NCBI GenBank assembly: GCA_964580155.1
Contig: CAZOJP010000048.1
Coordinates: 1 to 12,996 of the forward strand
Length of the DNA: 12,996 nt
Reading direction: 5' to 3'
Origin: Intestinibacillus sp964580155
GTDB lineage: Bacteria; Bacillota; Clostridia; Oscillospirales; Butyricicoccaceae
Position numbers and translations under genes: made by a program. Positions 6,741 to 12,996 of this stretch are shown here, piece after piece (position 1 is the stretch's first letter; each line of letters begins with the position of its first letter). The notes beneath the pieces are model-generated. The model ran no database searches. It was not told the DNA's origin and saw only the letters and a list, made by a program, of their open reading frames with translations.

Positions 6741-7676
6741 TTACCCTACTTGCGCACGCTGCGCACCAATCTGCAGAATTTCGTCCAACGTACCAACCAG
6801 ACGCTCAATATCCGGCTTTGCCAACTGCGCATCCGCACCTACCTCCGTGCACTTGATGCTGTTTGCTTCATCAATGAGCGAAGAGAAGATGACAACCGGA
6901 ATGCCCTGCAGCACCGGATCTTCTTTGATCTTGCGCGTCAGCGTCATTCCGTCCATCTGCGGCATTTCGATGTCGGTAATCACGCATGCGACCCTTGAAC
7001 GAATGTCCTTATGCGTTTCACGCACAGAGGACAGAATATGCCACGCTTCCGCGCCGTTCGTTGTGGCAATCAAGTTCTCATAGCCCGCCTTCATCAAACA
7101 GGACATGAGCATCTTGCGCAGGAACGCAGAGTCTTCCGCAATGAGAATTGGCATCTCCGCGCGCACGCTGTCACCTCGATGCGCAATATTCTGCTCCTGC
7201 AAGCCGGTTGCCGGGCTGATGTCGAACAGGATCTTCTCGAAGTCGAGAATCATGATCATGTTCTCCTCCCCGATTTTTGCAATGCCCGTGATAATACCGG
7301 CATCCGCACCTTCGGTGATTTCTTCAGGTGCGACAATGTCTGTCCACGAAAGATGATGGATCGTGCAGATCGCATCTACGCGAAACGCGGCACTGGCATT
7401 ATTAAAATGTGTGATCAGAAAGAGGTCGTGCTCACGCGGCAGTTCCTCCGGAACATTCAGATAACGGCAAAGGTTGATCGCAGTAAAAATCTCTCCTCTA
7501 CGTCTGAACGCGCCCTCAATGCTATCGTGTGAGTGCGGAATTTGCTGAATGTCCGCTTCTCCGATAATCTCTTTAATTTTTGCAACGTTGATGCCATAAG
7601 AGCGGTCTTTCAGTTTAAATTCTAAGATTTCCAGCTCGTTTGTACCGCTTTCCAGCAAAATTTCTGTTTCTGCCAT
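6741..7676 (-). CDS. cheV: Chemotaxis adaptor CheV (CheW-like domain plus receiver domain)
   Basis: CheV couples chemoreceptors to CheA through a CheW-like domain, and its receiver domain is phosphorylated by CheA to tune adaptation. Residues about 13-150 are the CheW-like domain, with FKLKDRSYGINVAKIKEII and the block RRRGEIFTAINLCRYL. Residues about 175-300 are a complete receiver: acidic pair E181-D182 (LIAEDSAFLRKML), phospho-acceptor D235 (ACVITDIEMPQMDGM), Ser at 265-266 (VIFSSLID) and K287 (AKPDIE). All expected residues for phosphorylation are present. The 311-residue length is typical. GGGAGG lies about ten bases before ATG 7676. It starts 36 bases after fliY, the longest gap in the window. 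In the standard Bacillus/Clostridium order the gene after fliY is cheY. Confidence 0.96.
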   Translation of the reverse strand: MAETEILLESGTNELEILEFKLKDRSYGINVAKIKEIIGEADIQQIPHSHDSIEGAFRRRGEIFTAINLCRYLNVPEELPREHDLFLITHFNNASAAFRVDAICTIHHLSWTDIVAPEEITEGADAGIITGIAKIGEENMIMILDFEKILFDISPATGLQEQNIAHRGDSVRAEMPILIAEDSAFLRKMLMSCLMKAGYENLIATTNGAEAWHILSSVRETHKDIRSRVACVITDIEMPQMDGMTLTRKIKEDPVLQGIPVVIFSSLIDEANSIKCTEVGADAQLAKPDIERLVGTLDEILQIGAQRAQVG

Positions 7677-7712
7677 AACACCGTTTCCTCCCGCCGTCTC
7701 TCGTTACTGTCG

Positions 7713-8963
7713 TTAAAACGCGCTTGTGCGGCCACCTCTGTATATCTCTGTGATGCGCACACCGTAATTTTCGTCTATGATAACAACTTCACCCCGTGCG
7801 ATGCGCTTGCCGCCGACAATGACATCGACCAACTCGCCCGCCAGCTTATCCAGCACGATGATAGAACCCTGACCGAAATTCAAAATATCGCTCAAGTTTT
7901 TCTTCGTCTTACCCAGCTCCACTGTGACTGTCAGCGGAATATCGTTGATGAGATCCAGATCCACCTCGTCGCCCTCACCGGTGGGTTCTTCGTCGAACGA
8001 CTCCATTGCAAAGGGTTTGACCTTGGTCACACGCCGCGACTGTGATGCAGGCGAGGGGCTGGGCGCCGCCTTTTCCGCCGGCGCAGTGTATGCCGGCGCC
8101 GCGGGCGCTACCGGTGCAGGGGCAGGTGCGGGTGCCGGCGCAGGCGCTGCCGGTGCAGGCATGGGTGCTGCCGGTGCTGCAACCGGTTCCGGAGCCGGCG
8201 GCTCCGCTGTCTCAGTCTCGTCCATGTGCATGAGTGAATCCACCAGCATTTTAGCGGTCTCAATGGTCATCAGCTGCATGAGCTTGCTCTTGAGCAGCCC
8301 TTCGATTTCCATATCGAAGCTAATCTTGATGATCATGTCCGTTCCGTCAAGGAATTGTCCGACATTTTCGCCGATGCCGACGCTGATCGCGTTCGGGGGA
8401 GAAATATTAACCGGGCTTCCCAGCATGTTGGACATCGCCGTTGCAGATGCACCCACCATCTGGTTCATAATCTCGCTCATCGCGCTCAGGTGCAATTCAC
8501 CCAGCTCGATCGTATCCTTGTCGATATTGCCGTCCCCGCCCATGAGCAGGTCGGTGATGAGCGCCGCCGCGTAGTCCTGCAGGAGGAGCAGATTCTTTCC
8601 GTAAATACCCTCTACATATTCGACGCTGACGGCCAAAAACGGGCTTTTGTACGACGAAAGCACATTCTCCGCGCGATACACCGAGACGTCCGGTGTCGTG
8701 ATCGTCACTTTTCGTCCAAGCAGCGTATGCATGGTCGTTGCAGAGGTTCCCATGCAGATGTTGCCGATTTCACCGAGCGCATCCGACTCTTCGTCCGTCA
8801 GGTATAAGGACCTCTCCTCGCGTAACACGAGCGTGGGGTCTTCGAAGCCAAACAAATCCACCGCTTCGGACAGGGGCGCGGTTTCCTGCGCGGCATCAGA
8901 TGGTTCTGCCGCCGTTCCGCCGCCGAGCAGCGCGTCGATCTCATTTTGTGATAAATTACTCAC
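7713..8963 (-). CDS. fliY: Flagellar switch protein / CheY-P phosphatase FliY
   Basis: FliY is the Gram-positive switch protein that takes the place of FliN in the C-ring and also dephosphorylates CheY-P. I start it at GTG 8963, which overlaps the fliM stop as GTGA and has AAGGGGG ten bases upstream (416 residues). It opens with MSNLSQNEIDALLGGG, the EIDALL peptide that binds CheY-P. The CheC-like domain has two D/S-x3-E-x2-N...P motifs: DALGEIGN (E65, N68) with Pro 23 residues further on, and SAMSEIMN (E164, N167) with the same spacing. Both are intact, so phosphatase activity is expected. A Pro/Ala-rich linker (about 254-309) joins this to the C-terminal FliN/SpoA domain (about 335-410) with VTVELGKTKKNLSDILNFGQ. 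It is somewhat longer than Bacillus FliY (378), chiefly because of the linker. Confidence 0.96.
   Translation of the reverse strand: MSNLSQNEIDALLGGGTAAEPSDAAQETAPLSEAVDLFGFEDPTLVLREERSLYLTDEESDALGEIGNICMGTSATTMHTLLGRKVTITTPDVSVYRAENVLSSYKSPFLAVSVEYVEGIYGKNLLLLQDYAAALITDLLMGGDGNIDKDTIELGELHLSAMSEIMNQMVGASATAMSNMLGSPVNISPPNAISVGIGENVGQFLDGTDMIIKISFDMEIEGLLKSKLMQLMTIETAKMLVDSLMHMDETETAEPPAPEPVAAPAAPMPAPAAPAPAPAPAPAPVAPAAPAYTAPAEKAAPSPSPASQSRRVTKVKPFAMESFDEEPTGEGDEVDLDLINDIPLTVTVELGKTKKNLSDILNFGQGSIIVLDKLAGELVDVIVGGKRIARGEVVIIDENYGVRITEIYRGGRTSAF
8040..8204 (-). repeat. Pro/Ala-rich low-complexity linker coding region in fliY
   Basis: This stretch encodes about 55 residues composed almost only of Pro and Ala, including PAPAPAPAP, with a few Glu, Val, Ser and Lys. 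At DNA level it is a degenerate repeat of GGTGCAGGC-like units (plus strand), more GC-rich than the flanks. It separates the phosphatase half from the FliN half of FliY and most likely acts as an extended flexible tether. Its length may vary between strains by slippage. Confidence 0.85.
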
Positions 8964-9940
8964 GTTTCTCTTTCCCCCTTGATGATATCCACAATTTTGA
9001 CCGCACAAGCGTTACGATACCGCCCCATTGTTGCGTGGAACTTTGGCATATGCTCCACCTTCACAATCAGCGGCTCGTCCGTGCGATGGCTGAGCTGGAT
9101 CACATCCCCCACCTGCATGCTCAAAATATCGTGCACGCTGGCCTGTGTCTCGTGGAACACTGCAGACAGTGTTGCCGCGGTATGGGAAAGCGAACGCATC
9201 ATGTCTTCCGGATGCGCCTCAATCTTCTTGCCGCTGTTTCCGGTATACCATGTCTTGGAATTCAGCCGCTTTGTGAACGGCTCCAAGGTCTGCTGCGGCA
9301 GACAGAACCCAAGCAGACCATTTTCCTCTCCGACTGCGACGTTCATCGTCACCATCAGAATCGGCTCATTCATATCCACGATCTGCGCAAACTGCATGCT
9401 TGTTTCCACGCGGTCAAGCGTGGAGTCGATCGTCATCATTTTTTCCCATGCTTCATCGAGGCTGCGCAGCATCTGCCAAATCACGCGCTCAATAATCGCG
9501 AGTTCGACATCTGCAAGCTGTCGGCCGTCTGCGGACACGCCCTTCGTGCCGCCAAGCACGCGCCCGGCGATCGAGTAAACCAGCTCGGTGGAAATTTCCA
9601 AAAGAACCGGGCCGCCGAGCGGCGCGATATTGATAATCGCGAGCACGACAGGCGACGGCACCGAATTGTGAAATTCGTTAAAGGACATTTCCTCCAGGGA
9701 CAGCACCTCGACCTCGCTGGAGGCGCGCAATGTCCCCATCAGATAGTTTGAGAGCAAATGACAGAAGTTTTTAAAGATCATGTTGATCGCGCGAATATGC
9801 TCCTTTGTGAAGCGGTTGGCTGTACGAAAATCGTAACCCCGTACGCTAACCGTATCTTCCTTCGGTTCATCAACCGCTTCACCGGTTTCGATGCTGGCAA
9901 GCAGTGCGTCGATTTCCGCCTGTGACAATACATCAGACAT
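8960..9940 (-). CDS. fliM: Flagellar motor switch protein FliM
   Basis: FliM is the middle C-ring protein that binds CheY-P and, through FliG, sets motor behaviour. The 326-residue length is typical (about 332 in Bacillus). It starts MSDVLSQAEIDALLASIETG, containing the EIDALL CheY-P-binding peptide. The middle CheC-like domain (about 45-230) includes YDFRTANRFTKEHIRAINMI and the block LRSLDEAWEKMMTIDSTLDR. The C-terminal SpoA/FliN-like domain is at about 250-322. As usual for FliM, the middle domain lacks the E-x2-N phosphatase motifs. ATG 9940 has AGGGGG about ten bases upstream. The stop overlaps the start of fliY. It follows fliL by 32 bases. Confidence 0.97.
   Translation of the reverse strand: MSDVLSQAEIDALLASIETGEAVDEPKEDTVSVRGYDFRTANRFTKEHIRAINMIFKNFCHLLSNYLMGTLRASSEVEVLSLEEMSFNEFHNSVPSPVVLAIINIAPLGGPVLLEISTELVYSIAGRVLGGTKGVSADGRQLADVELAIIERVIWQMLRSLDEAWEKMMTIDSTLDRVETSMQFAQIVDMNEPILMVTMNVAVGEENGLLGFCLPQQTLEPFTKRLNSKTWYTGNSGKKIEAHPEDMMRSLSHTAATLSAVFHETQASVHDILSMQVGDVIQLSHRTDEPLIVKVEHMPKFHATMGRYRNACAVKIVDIIKGERET
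8961..8980 (-). promoter_or_regulatory. fliM/fliY coupling site: ribosome binding site plus GTGA overlap
   Basis: AAGGGGG at 8980-8974 lies ten bases before the GTG at 8963-8961. That GTG shares bases with the fliM stop TGA (8962-8960), giving GTGA. This is a standard translational-coupling junction and sets the fliY start. Confidence 0.75.
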
Positions 9941-9972
9941 TGCGTTCCACCCCCTTTCTGCGTACGCTGCAT

Positions 9973-10392
9973 TTACTGCATAACAAAGTCACCGAAATAT
10001 ACAGATACAATATAGTCAATCCCCATCGCTTCGTTGAGTGCCGTAGGGATTTTATCCCGCAGCTTATTCTGGATATCCGGATTTGCCAAATCCTCCGCCG
10101 TCAGTTCACGCAGAATGAACAGGATTTTGTCGCGGATGACTGGCAGATTTTCCTTCATCACCGTGTCCATACCTTCTTTATTGAGAACCAGTACAACCGA
10201 AGTCTTGAACAGTTTGTTGCTATCTTTGACATTCGTTACGAAATAATCCTCAATTGCATAAGTATACATTGTGGGCGACTGTTCAGACTGATTCGCACGG
10301 TCTTTAATTAAGAAATACGCGACGCCTGCGCCGATCAGCGTCATAAAAACGACTACGCCTGCAACCAGCGCCATTACTTGCTTTTTGGACAT
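9973..10392 (-). CDS. fliL: Flagellar basal body-associated protein FliL
   Basis: FliL is a single-pass membrane protein that surrounds and stabilises the MotA/MotB stator around the motor. This 139-residue copy has a short Lys N-terminus (MSKKQ), one membrane helix (about 7-29) and an extracellular stomatin-like domain. Recognisable motifs are YAIEDYFVTNVKD near 45-57, LFKTSVVLVLNKEG, and MKENLPVIRDKILFILREL near 79-97. The C-terminal end IDYIVSVYFGDFVMQ is the usual FliL close. ATG 10392 follows a GGAAGGTGG site. The motB-fliL-fliM order is normal for this lineage. Confidence 0.95.
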   Translation of the reverse strand: MSKKQVMALVAGVVVFMTLIGAGVAYFLIKDRANQSEQSPTMYTYAIEDYFVTNVKDSNKLFKTSVVLVLNKEGMDTVMKENLPVIRDKILFILRELTAEDLANPDIQNKLRDKIPTALNEAMGIDYIVSVYFGDFVMQ

Positions 10393-10419
10393 ACGCCCAC
10401 CTTCCCCGCCTTTTATAGA

Positions 10420-11217
10420 TTACGTTATATCGGGTATATCCGCTTTTTTCAAAACGAAGTCAACCCGCCGGTTATGCGAACGTCCCTCGGGCGTCGCATT
10501 GCTGTCAATCGGTTGATGTTCGCCGTATCCGATCGCAGAAATCTTGGTTTCGCTGATTTTCCCCTCGCTCAGTACAAGCCGCAGCGCGTTGGTGGCACGC
10601 TTGACGGACAGATCCCAGTTGTCCGTAAACTGAGCGTTATGGATGGGCACATTATCGGTATTTCCCTCAATGCTGACCATCTTGATTGCCTTTTCGTTTT
10701 GTGCAATGATGTCAATCATGTGCGACATCGTTTCACGGTTCTTTGGCAGAATGTTTGCCTGTCCGGGATTGAACAGCGCGATCTCGCCAAAACGCAGAAT
10801 GATAGCATCATCGGTCTTCATGACATTCATTTCGTTTTGCAAGCCGTTTTCATCGATATACCACCGGATACTCGCATAAAGCCGGTCGTAGAGATCGTTA
10901 ATCTCCTGAAGTCTGGCATTTGCAGCGCTTATTTCGCTTTGCGTGGCATCTTTTTCGCGATTTTCGTAGTTAACCATCGGGTCAATCTGTGTAATCGGCT
11001 GCTCGCGCACAGTATTGACATCGAAAGATGGGATTGCACTGATAGCCGAGGTTCCCGAGAATGCGCCGACGAGTGCCTGCCATTTTGCGGAATCGACCGA
11101 GGAAAAGGAATAAAGCAGCACGAAGAAGCATAGCAGCAGCGTGACCATGTCTCCGTAAGTATCCATCCAGTTATAACCGCCGCCGCTTTCCTCCGGTTCA
11201 TCGCGCTTTCGTTTCAT
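10420..11217 (-). CDS. motB: Flagellar stator protein MotB (sodium-type PomB-like features)
   Basis: MotB is the peptidoglycan-anchored half of the stator. This 265-residue protein has a basic N-terminus, one membrane helix (about 22-42) and the ion-binding Asp D23 in WMDTYGDMVTLLLCFFVLL. A linker (45-130) precedes an OmpA-like peptidoglycan-binding domain (about 135-258) with IEGNTDNVPI (183-192), NWDLSVKRA (200-208), IGYGEHQPI and HNRRVDFVL (248-256). All key residues are present. The membrane stretch CFFVLLYSFS resembles sodium-driven PomB/MotS more than the proton-type Bacillus MotB; L34 occupies the position where Bacillus MotB has Val37. This is an inference about the coupling ion. It begins 21 bases after motA. 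Confidence 0.96.
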   Translation of the reverse strand: MKRKRDEPEESGGGYNWMDTYGDMVTLLLCFFVLLYSFSSVDSAKWQALVGAFSGTSAISAIPSFDVNTVREQPITQIDPMVNYENREKDATQSEISAANARLQEINDLYDRLYASIRWYIDENGLQNEMNVMKTDDAIILRFGEIALFNPGQANILPKNRETMSHMIDIIAQNEKAIKMVSIEGNTDNVPIHNAQFTDNWDLSVKRATNALRLVLSEGKISETKISAIGYGEHQPIDSNATPEGRSHNRRVDFVLKKADIPDIT

Positions 11218-11238
11218 TGCTCTCCCCTCCCCCTGTAG

Positions 11239-12027
11239 TTATCCTTCTTTTTTCTTCCTGTCTGATTCTTGCAGCTTCTGCTGCTGTGCATTGGCAAGGA
11301 AGGCGTACAATTTTTCCTTAATCGCGCGCGGGTTCTCACCGTTTTGAATCGCCAGAATACCCTCCAGCATCAGTTCCTTGCGCAGATATTCCAGATTTCC
11401 CACGGTTTTCAGTCGCTTAGACAGCGGGCTGAACACCAGGTTTGCCAGCATGGAGCCATAGAACGTTGTGACCAGTGCGACAGACATGTTACTGCCCAAA
11501 CTCGACATATCGTTCAGGCTCTTCAGCATGTTGATCAGACCGATCAACGTACCGATCATACCGAATGCGGGTGCATATGCCGCCATGCTGTCCAGAACGC
11601 CGCGGTTATTGGCGTGACGTTCCTTTGTCAAGGCAAGGTCGGTTTCCATGATGCTCTGAATCAGTTCGGGATCCGAGCCATCCACGACGAGCATGATGCC
11701 CTTTTTGAGAAAAGGATCCTGCATGCTGTCGGTCATTTCCTCGAGTGCGAGCAGACCGTCACGTCGCGCAACGTTTGCGATGCTGATGATGTTTTCGATG
11801 TCCGCATCAATATCGAGCTTTTCGCGCTTCATTGCGATGCCGACTGCCTGCCGCACACTTTTTAGTTGCTCCGAGGAATAAGACGCGATAGTCGCGCCCA
11901 ATACGCCGCCAAATACAACAAATACAGAGCCGATATCGACAAAATCCATCAGATTACCGGTTGTCATGATACTAATGACAACGCAACCGAATCCGACGAT
12001 CATGCCGACCATTGTTACGATACTCAA
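11239..12027 (-). CDS. motA: Flagellar stator protein MotA (PomA-like)
   Basis: MotA is the four-helix subunit of the stator that pushes on FliG. The 262-residue frame starts at TTG 12027, overlapping the flbD stop as TTGA, with GGGGGG six bases upstream. This start gives MSIVTMVGMIVGFG, which matches the usual MotA/PomA N-terminus in length. Membrane helices lie at about 4-22, 31-50, 150-170 and 182-200. Conserved features include the cytoplasmic charges in VARRDGLLALEEM (87-99), FLKKGIMLVVDGSD, LTKERH, the TM3 block APAFGMIGTLIGLINML with P153, and the close LEGILAIQNGENPRAI (221-236). Several of these blocks read like Vibrio PomA. It forms the usual pair with motB just downstream. Confidence 0.96.
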   Translation of the reverse strand: MSIVTMVGMIVGFGCVVISIMTTGNLMDFVDIGSVFVVFGGVLGATIASYSSEQLKSVRQAVGIAMKREKLDIDADIENIISIANVARRDGLLALEEMTDSMQDPFLKKGIMLVVDGSDPELIQSIMETDLALTKERHANNRGVLDSMAAYAPAFGMIGTLIGLINMLKSLNDMSSLGSNMSVALVTTFYGSMLANLVFSPLSKRLKTVGNLEYLRKELMLEGILAIQNGENPRAIKEKLYAFLANAQQQKLQESDRKKKEG

Positions 12028-12278
12028 CCTTGTCCCCCCATACTTGCGGCTTCCTGTCTGCCCGCACTGAACTGACCTTCGTCCATTCGGTGCAGCACGA
12101 TCGGCGCATCCGGTGTGTGCGCGATCAACGCAATGACTTCCTCTGCGGTTTCCGCTACTGCGATTTTGCGTCCGGAAGCCATTGATAAAATGGTGTCGGG
12201 CGTTTCTTCCATAAATTCGAGCAGTTTTTCATTGACCCAGAACTGCTCATGCTTGTTTATTTTTGTCACCTTAATCAT
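12024..12278 (-). CDS. flbD: Flagellar FlbD family protein
   Basis: FlbD-family proteins (also called SwrD in Bacillus, where it raises motor torque) are small cytosolic proteins encoded between flgE and motA/fliL. The N-terminal 60 residues fit the family: MIKVTKINKHEQFWVNEKLL, then EFMEETPDTILSMASGRKIA, and a short Glu-rich helix ETAEEVIALI. The 84-residue length is longer than the usual 60-75, because of a C-terminal tail (about 63-84) ending in SMGGQG with no family match that I recognise. ATG 12278 is preceded by GAGG six bases upstream and lies 17 bases after flgE. The stop overlaps the motA start. Placement directly before the stator genes fits a role in motor power. Confidence 0.9.
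   Translation of the reverse strand: MIKVTKINKHEQFWVNEKLLEFMEETPDTILSMASGRKIAVAETAEEVIALIAHTPDAPIVLHRMDEGQFSAGRQEAASMGGQG
12025..12039 (-). promoter_or_regulatory. motA ribosome binding site and TTG start overlapping the flbD stop
   Basis: A run of six G (12039-12034, minus strand) lies six bases before TTG 12027. TTG and the flbD TGA share two bases (TTGA). No ATG is available until six codons inside the MotA homology. The G-run also encodes the Gly-rich end of FlbD. Confidence 0.7.
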
Positions 12279-12295
12279 GCCTTACCTCAGCACAC

Positions 12296-12996
12296 TCAGC
12301 GCTTCAGGTTGATGAGCTCCTCAAGCATCGTATCCGATGTCGTGATGACACGGGAGTTCGCCTGATAGCCGCGCTGCATAATAATCATATTGGTCATCTC
12401 GTTGGCAAGCTGCACGTTGGACATTTCCAGTTGACCGGACTGCATCTTGCCCGCATTGTCGTTTGCAAAATGCAGGGCCGCGCCGCCGCTGTTCGCAGAT
12501 GTCTGATACTTGCTCGAGCCGACGTTTTCCAGACCAGCGGCATTATTGAAGGTCGCCAGAGCGATACGTCCAAGTGTGTCGATCGTACCGGTCGACCTTT
12601 TTGCCGTGACGACACCAGAAGAGTCGATTGCATATTCGGAGTAGGTGTTGCCGCCTATTGTACCCAGAATCTGAATTTTGCTGAGCGTACCGGGTGTCGT
12701 GCCATTTGCAATGCCGGTGCTGCCTGTGACAGCCATGACATAGTCGCCATTTGCCGTCACAAGATACCCCTGGGAATCGGTGGTGAAGTTACCGTTGCGC
12801 GTGTAATACTTCGTGCCGTCGCCGCCCTGAACGATAAAGTACCCTTCACCTGTGATGGCAAAATCAAGCGGTGCGCTGGTGGTCTGTGTGCTGCCTTCAG
12901 TGATGTCGGTTGCAATCGTCGCAATACTCATGCCAAGACCAACCTGCTTTGCGTTCATACCGCCGGTGTTTCCGGTCGGCGCAGTCGCGGAGCTGA
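12296..12996 (-). CDS. flgE: Flagellar hook protein FlgE, C-terminal part (5' end outside window)
   Basis: FlgE polymerises into the hook. The frame is open to the right window edge, giving about 233 residues; the first complete codons read SSATAPTGNTGG, so the N-terminal rod-like helix is missing. Family blocks are KQVGLGMSIATIATDITEGS, then TTSAPLDFAITGEGYFIVQG and YYTRNGNFTTDSQGYLVT. The C-terminal helix is NMIIMQRGYQANSRVITTSD followed by TMLEELINLKR. The ANSRVITTSD...LINLKR ending separates FlgE from FlgG, and the position directly before flbD is that of flgE in Bacillota. The central region is short, as in Bacillus FlgE (about 264 residues, once named FlgG). FlgG is the main alternative. 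Confidence 0.9.
   Translation of the reverse strand, partial: SSATAPTGNTGGMNAKQVGLGMSIATIATDITEGSTQTTSAPLDFAITGEGYFIVQGGDGTKYYTRNGNFTTDSQGYLVTANGDYVMAVTGSTGIANGTTPGTLSKIQILGTIGGNTYSEYAIDSSGVVTAKRSTGTIDTLGRIALATFNNAAGLENVGSSKYQTSANSGGAALHFANDNAGKMQSGQLEMSNVQLANEMTNMIIMQRGYQANSRVITTSDTMLEELINLKR

Noticed and set aside
7677..7712. Possible promoter or terminator in the fliY-cheV gap
   Set aside because: Only a strong GGGAGG ribosome binding site can be supported in these 36 bases; there is no hairpin with T-run and no convincing sigma-factor motif.
7924..8574. Plus-strand frame encoding a Gly/Ala-rich protein
   Set aside because: The Gly/Ala run is simply the complement of the Pro/Ala linker of fliY.
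8964..9008. Longer FliY start at TTG 9008
   Set aside because: It would add 15 residues overlapping fliM. The GTG at 8963 with the GTGA overlap, a G-rich ribosome binding site and the expected MSNLSQNEIDALL start is far better.
8738..9751. Plus-strand open frame of 337 codons
   Set aside because: It is antisense to fliM and fliY, lacks a credible ribosome binding site and has a His/Arg/Cys-rich composition. It is a shadow of real genes.

Overview
The window is one unbroken stretch of a flagellar/chemotaxis operon. It carries eighteen genes, all on the minus strand, so transcription runs from position 12996 towards position 1. Gaps between genes are at most about 36 bases, several genes overlap, and I see no internal terminator, tRNA, rRNA, insertion sequence or CRISPR array. 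The gene at each end is cut by the window edge. The set of parts (FliY with CheC-type phosphatase motifs fused to a FliN domain, FlbD between the hook gene and motA, CheV, strong GGAGG-type ribosome binding sites, no sign of L/P-ring genes) points to a Gram-positive-type bacterium of the Bacillota, most likely a class Clostridia member with moderately high GC. I cannot name a genus.

In transcription order: end of hook protein flgE, flbD, stator pair motA-motB, fliL, switch proteins fliM and fliY, adaptor cheV, a gene for an EAL-HDOD protein, proximal rod genes flgB-flgC, rod/MS-ring adaptor fliE, then the export gate genes fliO, fliP, fliQ, fliR, flhB and the first half of flhA (through its membrane domain).

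Together these encode the hook, rod adaptor, torque-generating stator and its FliL partner, most of the C-ring (FliG is absent), a chemotaxis adaptor with its own receiver domain, and the export gate. Not in the window are fliF, fliG, fliH, fliI, fliJ, fliK, flgD, cheY and flhF. The first seven would be expected upstream of flgE, beyond the right edge; flhF would be expected after flhA, beyond the left edge.

Most of this is ordinary flagellar biology and I do not see a wholly new system. The points that stand out are: (1) flgB-flgC-fliE, which normally head the operon before fliF, lie instead between the switch genes and fliO; (2) an EAL-HDOD protein sits in the operon between cheV and flgB, with most EAL catalytic positions apparently kept but the loop-6 motif changed; (3) cheV occupies the place where cheY usually follows fliY; (4) the stator looks more like the sodium-type PomA/PomB pair than the proton type; (5) four junctions carry a near-identical stop codon plus ribosome binding site module.
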